Positions 1 to 6,503 of a DNA stretch of 14,336 nucleotides are shown in pieces. The stretch is from NCBI GenBank assembly GCA_009774245.1, contig VSNM01000104.1:1-14336 (forward strand), read 5' to 3'. The notes under the pieces were generated by a model. That model saw only the letters and a list, made by a program, of their open reading frames with translations, had not been told where the DNA came from and made no database searches. Positions within the stretch are counted from its first letter, which is position 1; the number at the start of each line of letters is the position of its first letter. This stretch comes from Lachnospiraceae bacterium (GTDB lineage: Bacteria > Bacillota > Clostridia > Lachnospirales > Lachnospiraceae). Position numbers and translations under genes: made by a program.

Positions 1-51
1 CAGTAATAATCTAAATTTACTTGAGGTATTTTTTTGTGTCAATCTCTTGAC
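1..51. other. Short sequence 3' of the Rpn-family gene
   Basis: No gene can be recognised in these 51 bases, which are cut by the window edge. A 5-bp inverted repeat (GTCAA at 38-42, TTGAC at 47-51) directly follows the stop codon of the neighbouring gene. The adjoining homopolymer reads as A on the transcribed strand, so this is not a normal intrinsic terminator for that gene. Confidence 0.4.
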
Positions 52-849
52 CTATTTAAAGTATACAGGAAGCTTTCCCTTATCAATCTTCATGTTTGAA
101 CCAGTCGCCGCATTAATAATCTCCGCCGCATCCCGCTCCACGCATTTAAAACGCAGCTCTGTACCGATGACACTGTGCAGCTTTTTCTTGTCCTTGGAAT
201 ATTTGATATAGCGCATGATCTCCCGCATGTTAGACTGAAACTCATCAATCTCACTGTCGGACAATCCGCTGGGCGTTATCAGATTCACACGGTAATCCAT
301 GGCATATCTGCGGATTTCCTCACTGCAGTCCGAGTACATTTCATGCAGACTGAGCGGCCCATCCCATTCCTCTGCCCCAAAATAGATCACAACAGTCACT
401 ACGGGGAGCAGTCTGTCTTCCTTCCAAAAACCGCTCAGAAATTCATCACCCGACAGTTTCTTATTCGACAGATTCTTATCCGCCAGTTTTGATTTCCGAT
501 GCGAAGCCGCTGCCGCCGTAACCTGATGCGCAAGCTGGATTGCATCATATAGGCAGTTCTTTACAGGCGCCGCGTAATGAATCTTCCCCTCATTCTCTGC
601 TGCCAGTATGCAATAGGCTGCATATCCATCTGTCATTGCCATCAGCAGCTTGGCCACATCCCTGTATCTCTGCTCTGGTACAGACGCATAATCCGCACCA
701 TATGGAACTGCGATCTCTGTTGTATCCAGCTCAACCAGTCTTTCCGGAATAACGATCTGCCTCCCATGATATAAAAACTGGTTGAACACATCCGCAAATA
801 TGTCCGGGCGTCTCATGTATTCCTTTGTCAGCGCGTCGAGTCTTCCCAT
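52..849 (-). CDS. Rpn family recombination-promoting nuclease / putative transposase (PD-(D/E)XK)
   Basis: The 265-residue protein belongs to the Rpn/PD-(D/E)XK family usually named 'recombination-promoting nuclease/putative transposase'. Family members are DNA endonucleases that raise RecA-independent recombination; activity here is inferred. Visible features are the N-terminal DIFADVFNQFLYHG block (residues 16-29), an acidic RYRDVAK segment near 61-67, the core AENEGKIHYAAPVKN (84-98), the family block LPVVTVVIYFGAEEWDGPLS (148-167), and the C-terminal INAATGS (245-251). In the core I would expect ENQ or EHQ, so E87 replaces the usual Gln. Residues 121-135 are a degenerate KLADK/NLSNK/KLSGD triplet insertion. 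I chose ATG 849 because AGGTGG lies 8 nt upstream; a GTG at 861 has no usable spacing. It has its own promoter and is probably not part of the polysaccharide operon. Confidence 0.85.
   Translation of the reverse strand: MGRLDALTKEYMRRPDIFADVFNQFLYHGRQIVIPERLVELDTTEIAVPYGADYASVPEQRYRDVAKLLMAMTDGYAAYCILAAENEGKIHYAAPVKNCLYDAIQLAHQVTAAAASHRKSKLADKNLSNKKLSGDEFLSGFWKEDRLLPVVTVVIYFGAEEWDGPLSLHEMYSDCSEEIRRYAMDYRVNLITPSGLSDSEIDEFQSNMREIMRYIKYSKDKKKLHSVIGTELRFKCVERDAAEIINAATGSNMKIDKGKLPVYFK
445..489 (-). repeat. Three degenerate 15-bp tandem repeats inside the Rpn-family gene
   Basis: Read on the minus strand the units are AAACTGGCGGATAAG, AATCTGTCGAATAAG and AAACTGTCGGGTGAT. They are in frame and encode KLADK, NLSNK and KLSGD. 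The repeat sits just before the conserved GDEFLSGFWKEDRLLPV block and looks like an in-frame expansion of a surface loop. The units are clearly visible; the mechanism (slippage) is inferred. Confidence 0.65.
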
Positions 850-885
850 ATATTCTGCCACCTTTTTACTTTTGTATTTGTAATG

Positions 886-914
886 ATGATATCATATTTC
901 ATGTAAAACCTCAA
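886..914 (-). promoter_or_regulatory. Sigma-70/SigA-type promoter for the Rpn-family gene
   Basis: On the minus strand TTGAGG (-35, 914-909) is followed by a 17-bp spacer and TATCAT (-10, 891-886). The -10 differs from TATAAT at one position. It lies about 37 bp upstream of the chosen ATG at 849, leaving a short leader with the AAGGTGG ribosome site. It separates this gene from the upstream operon. I see no intrinsic terminator hairpin with a T-tract between 862 and 1011. Confidence 0.6.
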
Positions 915-1011
915 ATACTTGTTGGATTTCGATGATAAGTTTTTATGTAAAGTATGCTGTTGTCAAGGTTCCTTTATTACTTTCAATCACAATCTCTAAA
1001 ATTTTTACATG

Positions 1012-2064
1012 TCACTGCAAAAAATTCTTATCCGCATACGCTACCTTATACTGATTCCTATTCTTCTCAAAGAAAAATGTCATCAGTCTTTCCGCTAAAA
1101 ATCCTGGATAACGGTTCTGATATGGATCTTCCCGTTCTCTGCTATGTTCTGCACAGACGAACAGAATGGGAAAAAGCCATTTACACAACTCGTCCAGAAT
1201 TTCTTTTTTCATGATAAACATATTACAGGGCGAATATAGATTTGTATCAAAGAAATCAACTGCTTTCCTATAATCCTCAGGATATATCCGATTCAGGTAA
1301 TCCATCATAAAATCCCAGTCAGACGCTGTATGCCTGTCCTTGTAATTCTGCGCAATGCTCGGAGCCACATAAAGAGGCGCGGGCAAAATGACATCAATGT
1401 CATTTTCTTTCATCTTCTGATACCAGTCGTTTTTCAGTAAAAAGTGTCTGCGGTAATGCTCCAGTCCCACAATATTCTGTTTCGCGTTTTTCCAGATCCA
1501 GTACAGTGCCGTCAGTTCGCAGAACTGACAATTCCGTCCAGAAATATTTTCACCTGTATCGTCTGTCAGGCTGCATATCCTGTCTTCTGTCAGTGCCGCG
1601 CCTACCTGAATTTCTTTCTGAAATACAGATAACTGGTACTCACCCTGCAGCGGCTTGTCCAAAACAGACCGCACCACATAGATACAGGCCGACTCGGAAA
1701 TATCGTCGAACTTATCATAACTCCTGCCCATTTCTGCAAAGTAAAGTGTCAAAAAACGGTTGCGTAGTTCCATGTCTAACTGTGGTGTGACCGGAATGAT
1801 CTTCTCCATTCCCATCTGTTTTAATTTCTCTGTCAATACAGGGTGATACACGCCCCTTGTCCCCAGATAGACAGGATACTGTGTGTGCAGACTGGTATCC
1901 TGGTCAAAACGGACTACTGGAACTCCTTCAATATCCGCGGCATTCGATTCGTCATTATCATACAAATATGCCTCGATTTTCATGTCAGGATATATCTTTG
2001 TCAGGTATACCCCAAGTGTGCGCGCTCTCGAATGAGCGCCGACTATGTAAATGTTTCGTTCCAT
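1012..2064 (-). CDS. Rossmann-like + DUF4422 domain putative glycosyltransferase
   Basis: This 350-residue protein has two parts. Residues 1-100 form a Rossmann-like region beginning NIYIVGAHSRARTLG, with a degenerate glycine motif. Residues about 125-345 form a DUF4422 domain, a family found in polysaccharide loci and treated as glycosyltransferases. DUF4422 hallmarks seen are GLEHYRRHF (200-208), DVILPAPLYV (224-233), SDWDFMMDYL (248-257), NMFIMKKEI (281-289) and the final RYPGFLAERL (318-327). GGAG six bases before ATG 2064 supports the start. It follows the cytidylyltransferase gene by 28 bp and is the last gene of the run. Its place beside the phosphoramidate-type genes makes it a candidate transferase in the same modification, but acceptor and donor cannot be read from sequence. 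No signal peptide or membrane segment is visible, so a cytoplasmic location is likely. Confidence 0.8.
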   Translation of the reverse strand: MERNIYIVGAHSRARTLGVYLTKIYPDMKIEAYLYDNDESNAADIEGVPVVRFDQDTSLHTQYPVYLGTRGVYHPVLTEKLKQMGMEKIIPVTPQLDMELRNRFLTLYFAEMGRSYDKFDDISESACIYVVRSVLDKPLQGEYQLSVFQKEIQVGAALTEDRICSLTDDTGENISGRNCQFCELTALYWIWKNAKQNIVGLEHYRRHFLLKNDWYQKMKENDIDVILPAPLYVAPSIAQNYKDRHTASDWDFMMDYLNRIYPEDYRKAVDFFDTNLYSPCNMFIMKKEILDELCKWLFPILFVCAEHSREREDPYQNRYPGFLAERLMTFFFEKNRNQYKVAYADKNFLQ

Positions 2065-2092
2065 TTGTCTCTCCGCTATCCAAAGCCGCTAC

Positions 2093-2875
2093 TTACAGTC
2101 TAATAAACTTTTCCAGTGTCCCGTTTTTAACCCATTTCACTGCCGTCTCATAATCCTCATTGGTGTCAAATTCAATCCATCCATTTCTAAACTTTACAGC
2201 CTTAACCTGATTTCCAGACTCAATCACCGCCTGAAGCAAATCAGTCATATAAGCTTTTCTTATCGTTTTACCTGACTGCTTCCATGGTCTGTCCTGGTAT
2301 GCCTCATAATCCCTGTCATGAATTGAAACAATTTTTCCAAGTGCATTTTTTGAGAACTTCAAAATACCAATATATCTGGCATCAATGTCTTCCAGCTTTG
2401 GCGCTTCCAGACCAAGCTCGGTAATATTGTCATTTTTATCAAGTGTTAAACTTTCCGTATCAAAATCCACTCTTCCATACCTTGCATGCCAGTATTCCTG
2501 CCAGTTCTCATCTACCGCAACCACAAAATCATCTTTACTATCCATCATCCCCTTAAGCATGCTTTCCTCAAAAAGAATATCAGAGTAACTGACAACAATG
2601 TCATCATCAAACTCCTGTTTTGCTGCCATCAGGGACTCAACCATATTCGTATTGGCATAATCCGCGTTTTCATAATATTTCACGCCAGAATACGTAATTT
2701 TGTCCGCTGCAAAACCCCTGACCACAATAATTTCCGTAATTCCACACCTATGATATGTCTCTATCTGCCTCTCTATAATTGTTTTTCCATCAAACTCCAG
2801 CATGCCCTTTGGAAGATTCTCTGTATACTTTTTTAATCTTGTTCCCTGCCCTGCCGCTAAAATAATTGCTTTCAT
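2093..2875 (-). CDS. LicC-like nucleotidyltransferase; probable CTP:phosphoglutamine cytidylyltransferase (Cj1416-like)
   Basis: This 260-residue nucleotidyltransferase starts MKAIILAAGQGTRLKKYTEN, the standard NTP-binding loop, with K23 in LPKGML as the second signature lysine. Further family features are NTNMVESL (75-82), the metal-binding aspartate in YSDIL (D99), and a C-terminal WIEFDTNEDYE (233-243), as in LicC-type CTP transferases. Standard annotation would call it a phosphocholine cytidylyltransferase. The neighbours argue otherwise: it follows a C26-type amidase and a CysC-like kinase, as Cj1416 does in C. jejuni, where the enzyme joins CTP and L-glutamine phosphate into CDP-L-glutamine. 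No licA, licB or licD gene is present. I chose ATG 2875, four bases after the upstream stop, with GGGAG inside the end of that gene; an ATG at 2893 would overlap it. Translational coupling is likely. Family is firm; substrate is inferred. Confidence 0.85.
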   Translation of the reverse strand: MKAIILAAGQGTRLKKYTENLPKGMLEFDGKTIIERQIETYHRCGITEIIVVRGFAADKITYSGVKYYENADYANTNMVESLMAAKQEFDDDIVVSYSDILFEESMLKGMMDSKDDFVVAVDENWQEYWHARYGRVDFDTESLTLDKNDNITELGLEAPKLEDIDARYIGILKFSKNALGKIVSIHDRDYEAYQDRPWKQSGKTIRKAYMTDLLQAVIESGNQVKAVKFRNGWIEFDTNEDYETAVKWVKNGTLEKFIRL

Positions 2876-2879
2876 AACC

Positions 2880-3494
2880 TTACACTCCCTCATCCAGAAA
2901 TATTTGCTTTATCAATTGAATATCTTCTTTTTGAAACGGACTCTCTCGCTCAGGATGCCACATTGTACCATATATCTTTTTATCTTTGACTTTTAGCGCC
3001 TCAATCACGCCATCTTCCGATACCGCTTCGATCATCAGATCATCCGTCGCCGCTTTCACCGCCATGTTATGGAAACTGTTCACAGTTTTTCCAGCCCATG
3101 GGGCAATTCCTTCCAGTCTGTGCTTTACGCCTACATGCTTTGCTACCTTCACCAGCTCCGCACCAAAATAATCAGCAATCACCTGCATTCCCCTGCAAAA
3201 ACCGTAAACCGGAACATTGTTTTCAATGCCATACTGAATCATCCTTCTTTCTGTTTCGTCACGTTCAGGTGCATTTCCTCCGTATTTTGACAGGTCGTTT
3301 CCACCTGTAAGAAGGATTCCGTCAGGTCTGATCTGCTCCAGAAATTCATTAATCCTCTGTGGGACATTGTTGACCGGGAGGGGCAGGAATCCACATTCCC
3401 AGATCAGCTTCGCAATCTCCACATCGGCACAGTCCCTGCGTTCGCCATAGCTTTCAACAACCTCTACCCGCTGGGTATATATAATCTTTTTCAT
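2880..3494 (-). CDS. Class I glutamine amidotransferase-like (peptidase C26) hydrolase; probable gamma-glutamyl-CDP-amidate hydrolase (Cj1417-like)
   Basis: The 204-residue protein is a single-domain class I GATase/peptidase C26 hydrolase. The nucleophile elbow is YGFCRGMQV with Cys100. The rest of the triad is His180 and Glu182 in MWHPERE, and the oxyanion-region motif LLTGGNDL is at 61-68. It has no synthetase domain, so it acts as a free hydrolase, like gamma-glutamyl-GABA hydrolase (PuuD) or Cj1417. With a LicC-like cytidylyltransferase four bases downstream and a CysC-like kinase upstream, the best reading is Cj1417 function: hydrolysis of CDP-L-glutamine to glutamate and cytidine diphosphoramidate. 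No putrescine or GABA genes are nearby to support PuuD. ATG 3494 is chosen because AGGGG precedes it by 8 nt; the ATG at 3512 has no ribosome site. Upstream, a 74-bp palindrome separates it from the kinase gene. Confidence 0.85.
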   Translation of the reverse strand: MKKIIYTQRVEVVESYGERRDCADVEIAKLIWECGFLPLPVNNVPQRINEFLEQIRPDGILLTGGNDLSKYGGNAPERDETERRMIQYGIENNVPVYGFCRGMQVIADYFGAELVKVAKHVGVKHRLEGIAPWAGKTVNSFHNMAVKAATDDLMIEAVSEDGVIEALKVKDKKIYGTMWHPERESPFQKEDIQLIKQIFLDEGV

Positions 3495-3522
3495 CAATGC
3501 TTCCCCTGCCATCTAAAATATC

Positions 3523-3602
3523 TTAGGAACTGTTAAGAAATAACTTTTAATATCGGAGAAAAAGACAAGCGATATTAAAAGTTATTGCTGAACAGTTCCT
3601 TA
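3523..3602. repeat. 74-bp MITE-like palindromic element with TTA direct repeats
   Basis: Positions 3526-3599 form an almost perfect inverted repeat. The outer arms are GGAACTGTT and AACAGTTCC, the inner 16-bp arms are 3540-3555 and 3570-3585 (ATAACTTTTAATATCG and its complement), and the loop is 14 nt (3556-3569). Between the arms a 5-bp segment has two mismatches. TTA flanks both sides (3523-3525 and 3600-3602) and reads as a 3-bp target duplication. The right TTA is the TAA stop codon of the CysC-like gene. T-residues lie in the transcribed loop, not after the stem, so it is not a classic terminator, although the mRNA would fold into a strong hairpin between two operon genes. Calling it a mobile miniature element is inference. 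Confidence 0.65.
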
Positions 3603-4112
3603 CTGTTCACCAAACCGTTCAAGAATACTGTCTGCAAGTTCTGATATGCTTACATCTCCATTGTTTTCCAGAACCATGTCCGGATTTTTCGGTTCCTCAA
3701 CATTTACATGGATACCTGCAACGTCTTTACAAATTAAATCCATGGAATTGCTGTACAATCCCTTCTGATTCCGCTTTGTTAACACTTCCATGGATACCTT
3801 CACATATATCTCCCTATAATTTTTTATATTTTCCCTATTCCAGCTGCGGATCACATCAAACATGGAGATTGTACAGCATATGACATTCATTTCCTGCTCC
3901 TGCAGCATTTTGCATAACCTCGCATACCGCATTGCGCATTTAATCCGTTCTTCCCGCGTATAGCCGAGATCATTGCCAAATACCTCGCGCAGCGCATCGC
4001 CGTCGAGGAAGACAGTGTTGGGATATTTTCGTTTCATTTTTTCATATAATAATATACCTATTGATGTCTTTCCTGCACCGGACAGACCTGTGATCCAATA
4101 AACATATCCCAT
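3600..4112 (-). CDS. CysC-like P-loop kinase; probable cytidine diphosphoramidate kinase (Cj1415-like)
   Basis: This 170-residue P-loop kinase resembles adenylylsulfate kinase (CysC). It has Walker A GLSGAGKT (9-16), FLDGDALREVFG (35-46), YTREER (51-56), and a lid-type segment NQKGLYSNSM (115-124). APS kinases normally have ISPY/ISPF and DPKGLY; here these read ISMF (82-85) and NQKGLY, so substrate contacts differ. No ATP sulfurylase (CysD/CysN) or sulfotransferase gene is nearby. With the C26 hydrolase and cytidylyltransferase next to it, the likely role is that of Cj1415: phosphorylating the ribose 3'-OH of cytidine diphosphoramidate. I chose ATG 4112, which has GGAGGGG 6-7 nt upstream; earlier in-frame starts would overlap the preceding gene. 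Its stop codon is the edge of the palindromic element. Automated annotation would probably name it cysC, which I consider misleading here. Confidence 0.85.
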   Translation of the reverse strand: MGYVYWITGLSGAGKTSIGILLYEKMKRKYPNTVFLDGDALREVFGNDLGYTREERIKCAMRYARLCKMLQEQEMNVICCTISMFDVIRSWNRENIKNYREIYVKVSMEVLTKRNQKGLYSNSMDLICKDVAGIHVNVEEPKNPDMVLENNGDVSISELADSILERFGEQ

Positions 4113-4161
4113 AATTTCCCCTCCAATTTCCTCATTATTGAAGCATATCCTTTCCACGACT

Positions 4162-5358
4162 TCATACCAGTCCAAAAGCTTTTCGCGTCTGTATCGACAA
4201 AATAAGCTGTTCATCAATCACGCAGATTTGTTTTGTGGGATATTTCCCCGATAGCTCTCTGTATAATTCTTTTCTTGACCGCTCATATGTATTGGCAATC
4301 ACCACAATATTACAATCTGACTCCTGCAGCTTTGATGGATTTTCTACATCAAGCCCCATTTTCTGCAGCTCTGCATAGTTTCTGTCCACCCATAACACTA
4401 CCCGGCAGAAGCCCGTTTTTTCCAGATAGCAGTAAAGCCTCTGCCCGTATGTCCCCGCGCCGTACAGGACAATATCGGTTCCCCTGCCTACATCCCTGAA
4501 TGGAAACAGAAAATCCAGTCCGTCATATCCTTCATATAATCCATCCGAACGCGGAATCATTAGAAACAGCACATATCTCAGCCATTGTCCCCGCAGGTCA
4601 AAGATATCCTTATACCGCCCAAGGCTTTGGGCAACGGAAGCATATAATGTCTGGAACTGTAGCCTTTCCTCGATGTAATCCTGTATATTTTTAACCATGG
4701 ATGCCGTAGTCTGGCGGTAGTGGTACAGGCATTCGTGCAATATGTATATATTATCTGCATTTAACAATGCCGGATATGTACATGCCGCATCTTCTCCCAT
4801 TCTCAGTCTATCATCCACTTCCATCTGATACGGCATGATACACTCCCTTTTAAAAAGCTTATCCCATAACGCCGGATAAATCTTCCAGTCAAAAAATTCC
4901 CTGCCAACAATCATCTCAGGATATATCTGTTCTATCAGCTGTTTCTTTCCGTAGTACCCATCAGGAACGTCATGGTATGCTTCTTTTGATATGTTTCCTG
5001 TATCAATATAATGACCGCACATCACGATATCCGCATTGTTTTCTGCCATTGTACTATAAAGCCTTTCAAACATTTCAGGCTCAATCCAGTCATCCCCGTC
5101 CACATAGGCAATATACTCCCCCCGGGACATCTGCAGCCCGGATTTTCTGGCTTTTACAAGACCTTCGTTTTCTTTATGCAGGACCACAATCCGGTCATCC
5201 ATTGCCTGGTACTGGTCACAGATCCCAGAACTGCCATCACACGAACCGTCATCAACCAGGATGATCTCCAAATCCCTGTAAGTTTGATTACAGATGCTCT
5301 CTATGCACTGCCCCAGATACGGTCTGACATTATAAATTGGTACGATCACACTGAGCAT
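4162..5358 (-). CDS. GT2 family glycosyltransferase with C-terminal Rossmann-like module
   Basis: The 398-residue protein starts with a GT-A fold family 2 glycosyltransferase domain (about 1-220): LSVIVPIYNVRPYLGQCIES, ILVDDGSCDGS (33-43), and the metal-binding EYIAYVDGDDW (81-91). MGEDAACTYPALL (187-199) is the usual second GT2 motif. Residues about 295-385 are a Rossmann-like module with IVLYGAGTYGQRLY (296-309) and a second strand VVLWVDRNY. No membrane segment is visible, so it is probably a cytoplasmic or peripheral enzyme building the polysaccharide repeat unit. Sugar specificity cannot be read. ATG 5358 has AAAGGA about 11 nt upstream. It sits between the FkbM gene (38-bp gap) and the CysC-like kinase (49-bp gap), consistent with one transcript. 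Confidence 0.88.
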   Translation of the reverse strand: MLSVIVPIYNVRPYLGQCIESICNQTYRDLEIILVDDGSCDGSSGICDQYQAMDDRIVVLHKENEGLVKARKSGLQMSRGEYIAYVDGDDWIEPEMFERLYSTMAENNADIVMCGHYIDTGNISKEAYHDVPDGYYGKKQLIEQIYPEMIVGREFFDWKIYPALWDKLFKRECIMPYQMEVDDRLRMGEDAACTYPALLNADNIYILHECLYHYRQTTASMVKNIQDYIEERLQFQTLYASVAQSLGRYKDIFDLRGQWLRYVLFLMIPRSDGLYEGYDGLDFLFPFRDVGRGTDIVLYGAGTYGQRLYCYLEKTGFCRVVLWVDRNYAELQKMGLDVENPSKLQESDCNIVVIANTYERSRKELYRELSGKYPTKQICVIDEQLILSIQTRKAFGLV

Positions 5359-5396
5359 GGGAACTGTTTCCTTTCACTTTTCGCAAAAACAAATCA

Positions 5397-6437
5397 TCAG
5401 ACAGCATATAAAACTGTCTCCTCACTCGAAAGAGAATAATGCCGGAGATAAAAAGTATACTCTGGACAGAAAGATAAGATCAGCCCCGGCAGTTCCCAGA
5501 TATCTTCCGGCTTATGATAAACAGAAACAGCCAGTTTCGGTTTATATTCCCGTATCAGCCTTTCGGCTCCTTTCAGGGCCTCATACTCCGCACCCTCAAT
5601 GTCCATCTTAATAAACGTGACTTTCCCGTCGATCACTGCATCTAAACTTGTCACTGGTATACACGTACCTCCGCCAGCCACCAATCTTGAGCCTTCATTG
5701 GAACTGGCACGAAAATCCAATACGGTCTCACTGTTCCATAACCCTTTCGAGATTAATTGATAGGATAAATTATCTATTTTTTCTAAAACGTTTTTACACT
5801 TTCTAAAATTATTTTCATCCGGTTCAAATGCAAAGATCGTCTTCTGCACACTGCCTGCCCACTCTGCAAACATACGGGAGTTTTCCCCGTCATAACATCC
5901 GCCGTCAACAAATACCTCATGTTCCTCACGATGTCCCATTAAAAACGGCAGGTCGAAATATTGCTGGTGATGGTATACATCCAGCATCATCCCTGTCACA
6001 TCAATGACTCTGTCCCCTCCGATCCCTGCCTTTTCCAACATCTGGCTAAATTCTGCATGAAAACTGGTAGATGCAATGTAAACGGTTCCATCTGATATGT
6101 TCTCTGCAAACTCTGTCATGGACATGATCGGCAATCCCTTATAACTGCCTGTCACATGATTATCAATCATCCCGGAAAAGTCAAACTCTTCAAACAAATC
6201 TGCAAGGATCTTTCCCCACTGTCCGGCGCTCGCTATGTATTTCCTGCGTTTATCATTCCCTAAGATCTCATACACTTTTTGATATAATGCAGTATTTTTA
6301 ATAATATCCGTCATATATCTCCTGTCGCCTGTCAGACTGAACAACAGGCGGTCCGCATACATTCTCCTGGATTCCTCATCGCCCAGATGGTTATAAATAT
6401 TCTGTATGTTCTGTATCAATACCCTGCCTCCTGTCAT
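5397..6437 (-). CDS. FkbM family methyltransferase with N-terminal Rossmann-like module
   Basis: The 346-residue protein has an N-terminal helical region (10-60), a Rossmann-like module (about 66-150; KYIASAGQWGKILA, then GMIDNHVTGSYKG), and a C-terminal FkbM-type SAM methyltransferase. FkbM features are FVDGGCYDGENS (176-187, SAM loop), FAFEPDENN (202-210), and FIKMDIEGAEYEALKGAE (275-292). FkbM proteins are usually O-methyltransferases of sugars or small molecules; the substrate is unknown here. The whole chain is paralogous to residues 459-810 of the long fusion just upstream (numbered from its ATG 8936), including the N-terminal region. ATG 6437 has GGAG five or six bases upstream. It is 66 bp after the fusion gene. 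It could methylate a sugar or the phosphoramidate group, but nothing in the sequence decides. Confidence 0.85.
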   Translation of the reverse strand: MTGGRVLIQNIQNIYNHLGDEESRRMYADRLLFSLTGDRRYMTDIIKNTALYQKVYEILGNDKRRKYIASAGQWGKILADLFEEFDFSGMIDNHVTGSYKGLPIMSMTEFAENISDGTVYIASTSFHAEFSQMLEKAGIGGDRVIDVTGMMLDVYHHQQYFDLPFLMGHREEHEVFVDGGCYDGENSRMFAEWAGSVQKTIFAFEPDENNFRKCKNVLEKIDNLSYQLISKGLWNSETVLDFRASSNEGSRLVAGGGTCIPVTSLDAVIDGKVTFIKMDIEGAEYEALKGAERLIREYKPKLAVSVYHKPEDIWELPGLILSFCPEYTFYLRHYSLSSEETVLYAV

Positions 6438-6503
6438 CTGCTCTCCGATACATTCCCTGCGTTCCTACAACATTAATATAAAACTTCGGATCCTGCCTTC
6501 ACA

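Noticed and set aside
38..51. GTCAA/TTGAC hairpin as terminator of the Rpn-family gene
   Set aside because: The stem is only 5 bp and the following run on the transcribed strand is A, not T.
175..492. Plus-strand open frames opposite the minus-strand genes throughout the window
   Set aside because: They are antisense to genes with clear domains, have no family features, and show no independent ribosome sites; they are shadows.
2093..2875. Phosphocholine cytidylyltransferase (LicC) function
   Set aside because: The fold fits, but no choline kinase, choline transporter or LicD phosphotransferase is present, and the C26 hydrolase neighbour fits CDP-glutamine chemistry better.
3600..4112. Reading the kinase as APS kinase for sulfate assimilation or sulfation
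   Set aside because: No ATP sulfurylase, PAPS reductase or sulfotransferase is nearby, the ISPY and DPKGLY motifs are altered, and the neighbours match the phosphoramidate trio.
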